Source of the DNA: Alphaproteobacteria bacterium
GTDB taxonomy: Bacteria; Pseudomonadota; Alphaproteobacteria; Micropepsales; Micropepsaceae
NCBI GenBank assembly: GCA_026400305.1
Contig: JAPLPI010000058.1
Span: 1-12,923, forward strand
Length of the DNA stretch: 12,923 nt
Reading direction: 5' to 3'
Below, one piece after another: positions 1-6,752 of the stretch. Both the position numbers and the translations under genes were made by a program. The stretch's first letter is position 1; each line of letters starts with the position of its first letter. A model generated the notes under the pieces. It ran no database searches and had not been told where the DNA came from. It was given only the letters and a program-made list of their open reading frames with translations.

Positions 1-747
1 ATGCGCGTTCTGCTTTCCGCCGCCGTGCTCGCCGCCCTGCTGGTTTCGCCCGCGGCAGCGGTTGAGCTTCGGATCATCAGTCCCGGCATCGTGTATAACG
101 CGGCGCTGAACGAGCTGATGGAGGACTACAACAAGAAGATCGGCAACACTGCCATCATCGTGCACGGCACCATGGACAAGATCATCGGCCAGGCCAAGAC
201 CGATACGCCGCCCGCCGATGTCGTCGGCCTGCCGCCGGACCTGATGAACACGCTCTATCTCGACGGCGGTATCGTGGGTGCGACCTACACGCCGCTGGGC
301 CGGGGCGAGCTGGGCCTGGCGGTGAAAAAAGGCGCGAGCAAACCAGACATTTCCACTGTCGCCAAGCTGGCGCAGGCCATGAATGGCCGCACCGTGATGG
401 TCAACGATCCCAAGGGCGGTACCATGCAGGGCGTAATGATCGACGGCATTCTCAAGCGCCCGGAATTCGCCGGCGCGCATGTCACGCCATCTTCTCGCGG
501 CGAAGGCGCTGGCGCCCTGGCCCGCGGCGAGGGCGACATGGCGGTCCAGCTGGTGCAGGAAATCCTGAACAAGCCCGAGATCGAAGTGGTGGCGCCGCTG
601 CCGGTTGAACTGGGGGGCCATATCGACGCGGTCCTGGCGGTGTCGTCGCGTTCCACCCACCCCAGGGAGGCGGCCGACTTCATAAAATTCCTGACGCGCC
701 CCGAGGCTAAGGCGGCCTGGGCGGCAAAAGGATTCAAACCCTTTTGA
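1..747 (+). CDS. Exported ModA-like periplasmic substrate-binding protein (orphan)
   Basis: The product has 248 residues and resembles periplasmic type 2 binding proteins of the molybdate-binding/SBP_bac_11 kind (COG0725-like). Residues 1-20 are a Sec signal peptide with a short positive start, a hydrophobic core and an AAA end, so the mature protein begins near VELRIISPG. The C-terminus has the family's closing helix (AADFIKFLTRPEAKAAW, about residues 222-240) followed by a GFKP-type end, so the protein looks full length. The window opens exactly on its ATG; the start is accepted because it begins the signal peptide, but no ribosome site can be seen. No ABC permease or ATPase follows, so uptake is not shown; it may be an orphan binding or sensing protein. 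The ligand cannot be read from the sequence, and molybdate is not implied. Its stop touches the stop of a related fragment on the other strand. Confidence 0.75.
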   Translation: MRVLLSAAVLAALLVSPAAAVELRIISPGIVYNAALNELMEDYNKKIGNTAIIVHGTMDKIIGQAKTDTPPADVVGLPPDLMNTLYLDGGIVGATYTPLGRGELGLAVKKGASKPDISTVAKLAQAMNGRTVMVNDPKGGTMQGVMIDGILKRPEFAGAHVTPSSRGEGAGALARGEGDMAVQLVQEILNKPEIEVVAPLPVELGGHIDAVLAVSSRSTHPREAADFIKFLTRPEAKAAWAAKGFKPF

Positions 748-969
748 TTAATTCTTCGGCGTTTCGATCACGTCACCCTCTTTCCACGCCGGCGCCGCTT
801 CGGGCCGGGTGACATAGCGCAGGAAGCTTTCCGCGTCCGACGGCGCGGCGGAGATTTTCAGCACTGCCGCCGACATGTCGACATGCAGGCCCAGTTCGTC
901 GGGGAATGGCCCCACCAGCTCGGCATCCTTGGCCATCAGAATTGCAGCAAGCCAGTGCCGCCGTTTCAA
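748..969 (-). pseudogene. C-terminal remnant of a second ModA-like binding protein
   Basis: This minus-strand frame of about 73 residues aligns with the C-terminal quarter of the binding protein at 1-747. ILMAKDAELVGPFPDELG parallels EILNKPEIEVVAPLPVELG, and AESFLRYVTRPEAAPAW parallels AADFIKFLTRPEAKAAW. The resemblance is at protein level and moderate, so the two are old paralogues rather than a recent copy. The first two thirds of the family (leader and N-terminal lobe) are absent. The only start is a TTG at 969-967 in the middle of what aligns as the domain, and the frame stays open upstream into the 970-1028 gap without recognisable protein. It is therefore probably a truncated relic left when the neighbouring operon was placed next to it. 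A very small expressed protein is less likely. Confidence 0.6.
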
Positions 970-1028
970 ATCAGATGCTCTGCGCCCCGTCGTGACAGTA
1001 ACGCGAGGGGCGCAGCTTTGCGACAGAA

Positions 1029-1886
1029 TCAGGCTCGGCTATGGCGGCCTAGGCGTGATTTATCGGGGCGGTAGATGCGTATGGCATTGTCGCCCATCAC
1101 CGCTCGCACGGCACTGGATTCCTTGGCCGCCACCGCCTCGCGCGCCAGTTCAAACCAGTCCTGGTAGTCGCCGGCCAGCGTAAGGACAGGCCAGTCGCTG
1201 CCCCAGATCAGGCGCCCGGCGCCGAACAGGTCGAACAGCACGGCGATGGCGCGCACTACATCGTCGCGGCTGCCATGCGCGCGCAATTCGGTCAGAAGCC
1301 CGCTGACTTTGCAGGTGACATTGGGGAAGACGGCCAAAGCCTCGATGCCCCTGACCCAGGCCGCCATGCCATCGGCCTCACCCAACGGTGGCTTGGCGGC
1401 ATGGTCCAGCACGATGGAAAGCTGCGGATGACGCGACGCCAGCTCGGCAATAGCCCCAAGCTGATGGCTGAGGATCAAGGCATCGAACACCAGCCCTTCG
1501 GCGGCGATGGTGTTCAAGGCCGGCGTCAGCGCCGACTGTAATATCCAGTCCGGATCGGGAATGTCCTGCAGCATCGGCCGCACGCCAAGGAACAGGGGAT
1601 CGGCGGCACGGCGGCAAAGCGCATCGGCGGCGTCCGGCGCCAGCATATCCACCCAGCCCACCACACCCAGGACGAAAGGCGTCTTGCGGGCGATGCCCAG
1701 CAGGTAGTCGTTTTCGGCAGCGATTGGCGCGGCTTGCACCAAAATGGTCGCGTCCACACCGGTCTGGACCAGCAGCGGCCGCAGGTCGGCGGTGCCGAAC
1801 ACACGGTGGATGGGATTGTCCGGTTTCAGCCAGCCATAATCACCGCGCGCCGGATCCCAGAAATGCTGATGGCCATCAACGATCAT
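1029..1886 (-). CDS. COG3618 amidohydrolase, probable L-fucono/aldono-1,5-lactonase
   Basis: This 285-residue protein is a metal-dependent TIM-barrel hydrolase of the COG3618 amidohydrolase-2 group, which includes L-fuconolactonase and L-rhamnonolactonase. Visible family marks are the N-terminal HxH in DGHQHFW (H6, H8), GVRP near 101-104, LDHAAKPP (D161, H162), the strand with CKVSGLLTE (192-200) and the barrel-closing WGSDWPV with D231. The expected reaction is opening of a sugar 1,5- or 1,4-lactone to the aldonate in the cytoplasm, directly after the dehydrogenase encoded upstream. Its ATG overlaps the reductase stop as ATGA, which suggests translational coupling as the last gene of the operon. 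The end carries a short basic tail (KSRLGRHSRA) beyond the usual IYR ending. The substrate is inferred from context; related members also act on uronate or rhamnonate lactones. Confidence 0.82.
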   Translation of the reverse strand: MIVDGHQHFWDPARGDYGWLKPDNPIHRVFGTADLRPLLVQTGVDATILVQAAPIAAENDYLLGIARKTPFVLGVVGWVDMLAPDAADALCRRAADPLFLGVRPMLQDIPDPDWILQSALTPALNTIAAEGLVFDALILSHQLGAIAELASRHPQLSIVLDHAAKPPLGEADGMAAWVRGIEALAVFPNVTCKVSGLLTELRAHGSRDDVVRAIAVLFDLFGAGRLIWGSDWPVLTLAGDYQDWFELAREAVAAKESSAVRAVMGDNAIRIYRPDKSRLGRHSRA

Positions 1887-2902
1887 GGGATCGGGGCATG
1901 GGCGCGGATGAGATTTTCAGTGCGCAAATCCTGCCACAAGGAGGCGGGGATCTCGTGGCGAAAAAGCGCAATCGTCTGTTCCACGCGGGTAGCGGAATCC
2001 AGGCCGGGGATGACGCTGGCGACGATGCCGTGCGCCAGCGGGAATTGCAGCGCCGCCGCAGCCAGTGGCACGGCGTGACGGTCGCACACCGCTTCGATCT
2101 TGCGCACTTTCTCGATCACGGCGGACGTCGCGGGTTCATAGTCATAATAAAGTGGCGCAGCCGTCTTGGTGCCCACGGCCAGGATGCCGGAATTGTAAGG
2201 GCCGCCCACCACGATGGCGGTGCCCGCCGCCTCGCAAGCCGGAAACAGCTCATCCAGCGCGTTCTGTTCCAGCAAGGTGTAGCGGCCCGCCAGCAGGATC
2301 ACGTCCAGCTGGGCATGCGCCATTACCTCCAGGCAGGCGGGAATTTCATTCACGCCCATGCCGAAACCGGAAATCAGCTTGGCGCTGCGCAATTCTTCCA
2401 GCGCCTTCAGACCGCCGCCTTTGGTCAGCTCGGCCATGCGCGCGGCGTTGGCATCGCCATGGGTCAGCTTGCCGATGTCATGGATATAAAGAAGGTCAAT
2501 CCGCGACAGGCCCAGCCGCTGCAGACTTTCCATGAAGCTGCGCATCACCGCATCATAGGAATAGTCATAGACCGGCTCGAACGGCATGGACGTGGCATAG
2601 CCGTGACGCGCGACGGATTCGTCCACCGGACCGGGAACGGGCTTCAACAACCGCCCCACCTTGGTGGACAACACAATATCCTTGCGGGACCGCAGGCTAT
2701 CGCCCAGCCGCCGTTCCGACAGGCCGAAACCATAGAAAGGCGCGGTGTCGTAATAGCCGAAGCCGACCTTTTCCGCCGCCGCCAGGGTCTCGCGCGCCGT
2801 CGTATCCGGCAACGGCTTGAACAAGTTGCCTAGCGGCGCGGTGCCAAAACCCAGCTCGGTGACCGTCAGTCCGGTCTTTCCCAGGTTGCGACGCGCAATC
2901 AT
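1883..2902 (-). CDS. Aldo/keto reductase, probable L-fucose/D-threo-aldose 1-dehydrogenase
   Basis: The protein has 339 residues from the ATG at 2902, which overlaps the permease stop as ATGA; a longer frame to 2980 exists but would lie inside the permease gene. It starts with the aldo/keto reductase signature RNLGKTGLTVTELGFGTAPL. The catalytic tetrad can be placed at D52 and Y57 (YYDTAPFYGFGLSERRLG), K81 (STKVGR) and H141 (YIHDI). The long insert after K81 and the overall pattern match the L-fucose/D-threo-aldose 1-dehydrogenase branch, which oxidises C1 of L-fucose, L-galactose or D-arabinose to the lactone with NAD(P)+. Its position between a sugar permease and a lactonase agrees with that step. 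In the C. jejuni fucose locus this job belongs to a short-chain dehydrogenase, so an aldo/keto reductase here would be a replacement. Exact substrate and cofactor are not decided. Confidence 0.85.
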   Translation of the reverse strand: MIARRNLGKTGLTVTELGFGTAPLGNLFKPLPDTTARETLAAAEKVGFGYYDTAPFYGFGLSERRLGDSLRSRKDIVLSTKVGRLLKPVPGPVDESVARHGYATSMPFEPVYDYSYDAVMRSFMESLQRLGLSRIDLLYIHDIGKLTHGDANAARMAELTKGGGLKALEELRSAKLISGFGMGVNEIPACLEVMAHAQLDVILLAGRYTLLEQNALDELFPACEAAGTAIVVGGPYNSGILAVGTKTAAPLYYDYEPATSAVIEKVRKIEAVCDRHAVPLAAAALQFPLAHGIVASVIPGLDSATRVEQTIALFRHEIPASLWQDLRTENLIRAHAPIP

Positions 2903-4158
2903 GCCGTTTTCAACCTTGGCGCAAACAGACCGAAACTCACCACCACGGCATAGCAGGCCGCCAGAATGAACAGGCTCCAATGCAGCGCGCCGGTGAACGA
3001 GGCGAACAAGGTCATCAGCGGCGGCACCACCGCGGCGCCGCAGATCGCCATCACGATGAAGCTGGAGGCGAACTCGGTTTCATGCCCAAGCCCTTCCAGC
3101 CCCAGCGCGAAGATGGTGGGGAACATGATGGACATGAAGAAGCTGGTCGCCACCAGCGCCCAGATGCTGGGGAAGCCGCCGATCACCGCCGCCAGGCAAC
3201 AAAGAATGATGTTGCAGCCAGCATAGAGCATCAACTGGCGCGGCGGGTTGATGGTCCGCTGCAGCCAGGCGCCGAAAAAGCGGCCGACACAGAAAGCGAT
3301 CATGGTCGCTTCCAGATAGACCTGCGCGCCCAACCGTTCGGGCACATGTGCGGCTTCCTGCGCGAAATCCACCAGTAGGCTCCAAGTGCCGACCTGAGCG
3401 CCCACATAGAAGAATTGCGCGATCACGGCATACAGAACGCGCGGGCGCGCCAGGACGGCGAAAGGCGAGCGCGCGGTTTGCGGCGTCACGTCGGCGCGCA
3501 GCGGCGGATATTTGGTCAGCGCAATCGCGGACGCGATCACCACCATCAGCACACCCAGCACCAGATAGGGTGGACCGACCGAGGCCGCCTCCTGCGCACG
3601 CCAGGCATCCACCGCTGCCGGTCCCATCGCCGCCATCTGCGCCGGGGTATATTCCACGCCGGAAAAGATCACATAGCCGCCGACCAGCGGCCCCAGCACC
3701 GTGGCGACGCCGTTAAAAGCTTGGGCAAAGTTCAGCCGCGGCGATGCGGTTTCAGGGGCACCCAAAATGGTGATGTAGGGATTGGCGCTGGTTTCCAGAA
3801 ACCCCGCGCCGATAGCGATGATGTAAAGCGCCGCCAGGAAGATCCAATAGACGCGCATATGCGCCGCCGGCACGAACAGAAAAGCGCCGATGGCATACAG
3901 CGCCAGGCCAATGATGATGGTCTTCTTGTAACCCAGGCGACGGATCACTATCGCCGCCGGCAAGGGCGCGCAGAAATAACCGATATAGAAAGCGAACTGG
4001 GTGAGGCTGGCCTGCGGCCGTGTCAGGTCCAGCGCCTTCTGGAAATGATGGAGCAGCAGGTCGTTGAACTGCGACGCCAGGCCCCAGGCGAAGAACAAGG
4101 TCGCGGTCAGCGCAAAGGCGATGACATACCGCCGTTCGACCACTGGCAACTTGTTCAT
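2899..4158 (-). CDS. fucP: FucP-type MFS sugar:H+ symporter
   Basis: This is a 419-residue inner-membrane protein of the FHS/FucP family of the major facilitator superfamily, close to the usual length (E. coli FucP is about 438). The first helix region FFAWGLASQFNDLLLHHFQ matches the FucP segment that carries the key aspartate, here D33. The helix with GFLETSANPY carries the key glutamate, here E122. In E. coli FucP these two acidic residues (D46 and E135) bind protons and sugar. The RRLGYKK loop after helix 2 is also typical. The start is chosen at the ATG preceded by a G-rich site (complement of 4161-4168). The gene lies 54 bp after the dehydratase stop, and its stop overlaps the reductase start. 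L-fucose is the likeliest substrate, but the family also contains glucose/galactose and other sugar carriers. Confidence 0.83.
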   Translation of the reverse strand: MNKLPVVERRYVIAFALTATLFFAWGLASQFNDLLLHHFQKALDLTRPQASLTQFAFYIGYFCAPLPAAIVIRRLGYKKTIIIGLALYAIGAFLFVPAAHMRVYWIFLAALYIIAIGAGFLETSANPYITILGAPETASPRLNFAQAFNGVATVLGPLVGGYVIFSGVEYTPAQMAAMGPAAVDAWRAQEAASVGPPYLVLGVLMVVIASAIALTKYPPLRADVTPQTARSPFAVLARPRVLYAVIAQFFYVGAQVGTWSLLVDFAQEAAHVPERLGAQVYLEATMIAFCVGRFFGAWLQRTINPPRQLMLYAGCNIILCCLAAVIGGFPSIWALVATSFFMSIMFPTIFALGLEGLGHETEFASSFIVMAICGAAVVPPLMTLFASFTGALHWSLFILAACYAVVVSFGLFAPRLKTA

Positions 4159-4177
4159 GCTTTCCCCCGCGCCCTTA

Positions 4178-4200
4178 TTTTCCGCCAGTTAAGCGGAAAA
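4178..4200 (-). promoter_or_regulatory. Perfect inverted repeat between dehydratase and permease genes
   Basis: TTTTCCGC (4178-4185) and GCGGAAAA (4193-4200) form a perfect 8-bp stem with a 7-base loop in the 54-bp gap between two co-directional genes. In transcribed (minus) sense it lies about 12 bases after the dehydratase stop and just before the permease ribosome site. No run of T follows, so it is not a standard intrinsic terminator. It could be an mRNA-stabilising or processing hairpin, or a DNA operator. Confidence 0.45.
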
Positions 4201-4212
4201 AGCGCGGGCGCG

Positions 4213-5715
4213 CTACATGGTGGCGCCGATCTGCCAGGGCACGAATTCGGCATCGCCATAGCCCAGCTTTTCGGACTTGGAACGAGTGCCGGACGCGATC
4301 TCCAATATATGTTCGAAGATTTCCTTGCCCTTGTCCTGGATGGAAACCCCGTCCAGCACATCGCCGCAATTGATATCCATGTCGTCCGTCATGCGCTCAT
4401 AGACGTCCGTGTTGGTGGCCAGCTTGATCGAAGGCGTAGGCTTGCAGCCATAAGCCGAGCCGCGCCCGGTGGTGAAGCACAGGATATTGGCGCCGCCCGC
4501 CACCTGCCCCGTCGCCGAGACAGGGTCATAGCCGGGCGTATCCATAAAGACGAAACCCTTGGTGATGACAGGTTCAGCATATTCCACGACGTCTTTCAGC
4601 CGCGTGGTGCCGCCCTTGGCGGCCGCGCCCAGCGATTTTTCCAGGATGGTGGTGAGACCGCCCGCCTTGTTTCCGGGCGAAGGATTGTTGTTCATGCTTC
4701 CGGCATTGCGGCTGGTGTAATCTTCCCACCAGCGGATGCGGGCAATCAGCTTCTTGCCGACCTCCGGACTGGCGCGGCGCGTCAGCAGATGTTCGGCGCC
4801 ATAAATTTCGGGCGTCTCCGACAGGATGGCGGTACCGCCATGGGCCACCAGAAAATCCACCGCCGCGCCCAAGGATGGATTGGCGGTAATGCCGGAATAA
4901 CCGTCGCTGCCGACGCATTGCAGGGCCAGCATCAGTTCGGAGGCAGGCGCGGTCTCGCGCTTCACCGCGCCCGCCGCCGGCAGCATGTCGCGTACCGCGG
5001 CAATGCCAGCATCGATGGCCTTCTGCGTGCCGCCGGTGTCCTGGATCGTCAACGAGCGAAACGTTTCGCTTTCGGCGATATTGTAGGCCTGTTTCCAGCG
5101 CCCGATCTGGAAGGTCTCGCAGCCCAGACCCACCATCAGCACCGCGCCCATGTTGGGATTGGCGGCATAGCCCCATTGGGTGCGCTTCAGCACCTCATAG
5201 CCTTCGCCCTTGCTGTCCATGCCGCAGCCATGGCCATGCACCAGCGGAATGATGCCGTCGATCTGGGGATAATCGTCCAGCATGCCGCTCTTTTCGACTT
5301 CTCGGGCGATCAGGCGCGCCACGGTGGCCGAGCAATTCACCGATGTAAGGATGCCCAGGTAATTGCGGGTACCGAACTTGCCATTGGCGCGGCGGAAACC
5401 CTGGAAGGTGGCCTGCGGCACGGCCGGCGCGGGATCGCGGGCATCCACCTCGAACTGGTAATCGCGGTCCACGGCGTGAAAGCCGATATTGTGCTCATGC
5501 ACCCAGTCGCCGGGCGCGATGTCCTGTGTGGCAAAGCCGATGATCTGGCCGAACTTCAGGGCGGGCTGATCTTTCAAAATCGGACGCACTGCGGCCTTGT
5601 GGCCGGGGGGAATGCGCCTTGTGATTTTCACGTCATCCACGATGTCGCCGGGGGACAGGCCGGTCACCGCCACCACGACATTGTCGGTCGGATGCAGCCG
5701 CAGGAAAGACGCCAT
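4213..5715 (-). CDS. UxaA/GarD-family sugar-acid dehydratase
   Basis: This 500-residue cytoplasmic enzyme is a full-length member of the altronate/galactarate dehydratase family. An N-terminal SAF domain (about 1-90, with DNVVVAV and IPPGHK) is followed by the large dehydratase domain. Recognisable blocks are FRRANGKFGTRNYLGI, VNCSA (126-130), HGHGCG (160-165), GLGCE (196-200), CVGSDGYSGITANPSLG, NPSPGNKAGG (344-353) and FTTGRG (414-419). By recalled similarity it is at least as close to galactarate dehydratase (GarD) as to altronate dehydratase (UxaA); for example, PASELMLALQC and RASPEVGKKL parallel GarD. The reaction would remove water from an aldonate or aldarate to give a 2-keto-3-deoxy acid. 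The operon suggests L-fuconate, while kdgD and the hexarate permease suggest galactarate. The start has a GGAG site about seven bases upstream. It is the first gene of the minus-strand operon. Confidence 0.87.
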   Translation of the reverse strand: MASFLRLHPTDNVVVAVTGLSPGDIVDDVKITRRIPPGHKAAVRPILKDQPALKFGQIIGFATQDIAPGDWVHEHNIGFHAVDRDYQFEVDARDPAPAVPQATFQGFRRANGKFGTRNYLGILTSVNCSATVARLIAREVEKSGMLDDYPQIDGIIPLVHGHGCGMDSKGEGYEVLKRTQWGYAANPNMGAVLMVGLGCETFQIGRWKQAYNIAESETFRSLTIQDTGGTQKAIDAGIAAVRDMLPAAGAVKRETAPASELMLALQCVGSDGYSGITANPSLGAAVDFLVAHGGTAILSETPEIYGAEHLLTRRASPEVGKKLIARIRWWEDYTSRNAGSMNNNPSPGNKAGGLTTILEKSLGAAAKGGTTRLKDVVEYAEPVITKGFVFMDTPGYDPVSATGQVAGGANILCFTTGRGSAYGCKPTPSIKLATNTDVYERMTDDMDINCGDVLDGVSIQDKGKEIFEHILEIASGTRSKSEKLGYGDAEFVPWQIGATM

Positions 5716-5776
5716 GATTGCTCCTGGATGCGAAGGGGGCTCTTATAGTCCAAGCCCTTGCCCGGAGAATAACAAA
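5716..5776. promoter_or_regulatory. Divergent promoter region of the sugar cluster (candidate)
   Basis: Sixty-one base pairs separate the divergent starts of the dehydratase (-) and the mutarotase (+), so both promoters must lie here or inside the genes. TATAGT at 5744-5749 on the plus strand and TATAAG (complement of 5742-5747) on the minus strand are overlapping -10-like boxes. Neither has a convincing -35 box at a normal distance. Ribosome sites are visible on both sides (CGGAG at 5763-5767 plus; GGAG on the minus side near 5721-5724). Confidence 0.3.
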
Positions 5777-6118
5777 ATGAGCCGCCGCCTGTGCTTTGCA
5801 CTGGACCTGGTCGATGATGCGGCAAAAATCGCCGAATATGAGGGGTTTCACGCCCCCGGCAGGGTATGGCCCGCCATCGTGGACGACATCCGCGCCCATG
5901 GGATCGAGGGCATGGAAATCTGGCGCACCGGCGACCGGATGGTGATGATTGCCACCGTGGCCGACGATTATCCTCGCGCCCGCAATATTCCACCGGAATA
6001 TGATCAGTGGGAAACCCTGATGTGGGGCTTCCAGAAAGCCTTGCCCCATGCCGCGCCGGGACAAAAATGGGTTCCGATGGACAAGATTTTCGATCTGGCG
6101 GAACAGAAGGAAGGCTGA
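5777..6118 (+). CDS. RhaM-type L-sugar mutarotase (probable fucose mutarotase)
   Basis: This 113-residue cytoplasmic protein belongs to the L-rhamnose mutarotase family (E. coli RhaM is 104 residues), small dimeric ferredoxin-like proteins that interconvert the alpha and beta pyranose anomers. Family marks are EYEGFHAPGRVWPAI, with the likely catalytic H25 and the WP pair at 31-32 (compare HNPIWPEL in RhaM), a following HGIEGMEIW strand, and a C-terminal strand with MDKIFDL. The ATG at 5777 is chosen because it begins the conserved first strand and has a CGGAG site upstream; a longer frame to 5597 would run into the divergent gene. No rhamnose kinase, isomerase or aldolase gene is nearby. Divergence from the oxidative operon suggests it supplies the correct anomer of L-fucose or a related sugar to the aldo/keto reductase. 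Confidence 0.8.
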   Translation: MSRRLCFALDLVDDAAKIAEYEGFHAPGRVWPAIVDDIRAHGIEGMEIWRTGDRMVMIATVADDYPRARNIPPEYDQWETLMWGFQKALPHAAPGQKWVPMDKIFDLAEQKEG

Positions 6119-6142
6119 CCCGCGCCTTGGTGCGGTATATCG

Positions 6143-6170
6143 TTGACACGGGTACCAGAACTGGAAAAGT
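6143..6170 (+). promoter_or_regulatory. Candidate sigma-70 promoter for CHRD gene
   Basis: A perfect TTGACA -35 hexamer occurs at 6143-6148 in the 78-bp gap before the CHRD-domain gene. Sixteen bases later, AAAAGT at 6165-6170 is a poor -10 match. The location is right for a promoter of the CHRD/PQQ dehydrogenase pair, but the -10 box makes the call tentative. Confidence 0.3.
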
Positions 6171-6196
6171 TGGCCCACCTGCCGGAGGAAGTGACC

Positions 6197-6733
6197 GTGA
6201 TTTCTAGACCTGTTTCGCGCGCCCTGGCCGCGGCGGCCATGTGTGCCGCCTTCTGTGCTCCGGCGCTTGCCGCGAACAATTACCAGACCGATATCGGTCC
6301 GACGCCGAAAAACGGCCGGCAGGGGGCGAGTGCCCAAGGCCGCGGCACGGTGCTGGCGGTGCTCGACAACAACAAGTTCACGCTCAGCGGCAAGTTCGCG
6401 GGGCTGTCTTCGTCGGCCACCGAGGCTTGTTTGCATATCGGCAACGTGATGGGTGGAACCGGACCGGCGATCGGCAGCCTCACGATCCCCCAGGCAAAGA
6501 GCGGCGACATCTCCGGCACATTCACACTGACCCCGGATCAGGTCGCCGCTTTGAAGAGCGGCAAGCTTTACGTCATTCTTAAAAGTCAGAGCGCGCCCAA
6601 GGGCAATCTGTGGGGCTGGTTCCAGCCCGCACACGTCACCGTCGGCCAGGACGTGCCGCAGATGTATGACTGGTACATCCCGAGCATTCTAGAAGACGCG
6701 ACACCCAGCCCGGCGCAAAAGCCCGGCGCCTGA
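6197..6733 (+). CDS. Secreted CHRD-domain protein
   Basis: The product is 178 residues from a GTG start at 6197, chosen because GGAGGAA at 6184-6190 sits six bases upstream and because it places a clean signal peptide at residues 1-25 (ending APALA, mature start ANNYQTD). An upstream TTG at 6143 also keeps the frame open but falls on a TTGACA promoter-like box and would bury the leader. Residues about 48-142 resemble a CHRD (chordin-like) domain: KFTLSGKFAGLSSSATEACLHIG, then SGDISGTFTLTPDQVAALKSG, KLYVILKS and NLWGWF. CHRD domains are beta-sandwich modules whose bacterial function is poorly known. The protein is probably periplasmic or secreted and ends in a short proline-rich tail. It lies 19 bp before the PQQ dehydrogenase gene and probably shares its transcript, so it may have been a partner of that enzyme. 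Confidence 0.65.
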   Translation: MISRPVSRALAAAAMCAAFCAPALAANNYQTDIGPTPKNGRQGASAQGRGTVLAVLDNNKFTLSGKFAGLSSSATEACLHIGNVMGGTGPAIGSLTIPQAKSGDISGTFTLTPDQVAALKSGKLYVILKSQSAPKGNLWGWFQPAHVTVGQDVPQMYDWYIPSILEDATPSPAQKPGA

Positions 6734-6752
6734 CCGGCGGAGCAATAAAGAC

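Noticed and set aside
748..969. Signal peptide reading of MKRRHWLAAILMA in the small minus-strand frame
   Set aside because: It looks like a leader at first, but the initiator is TTG and the segment aligns with the internal helix before the PLPVELG block of the neighbouring binding protein, so it is better read as a domain fragment.
1724..2833. A 369-codon open frame on the plus strand
   Set aside because: It is antisense to the lactonase and the aldo/keto reductase with its complete catalytic tetrad; the composition is shadow-like and no ribosome site or motif was found.
2903..2980. N-terminal extension of the aldo/keto reductase
   Set aside because: The extension is encoded inside the permease 3' end and does not resemble the family; the ATG at 2902 begins the standard first strand and overlaps the permease stop as ATGA.
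3415..5748. A 777-codon open frame on the plus strand
   Set aside because: It lies antisense to the permease and dehydratase genes, which have clear family motifs. Its translation is rich in R, H, Q and G with no recognisable domain, as expected for the shadow of GC-rich genes.
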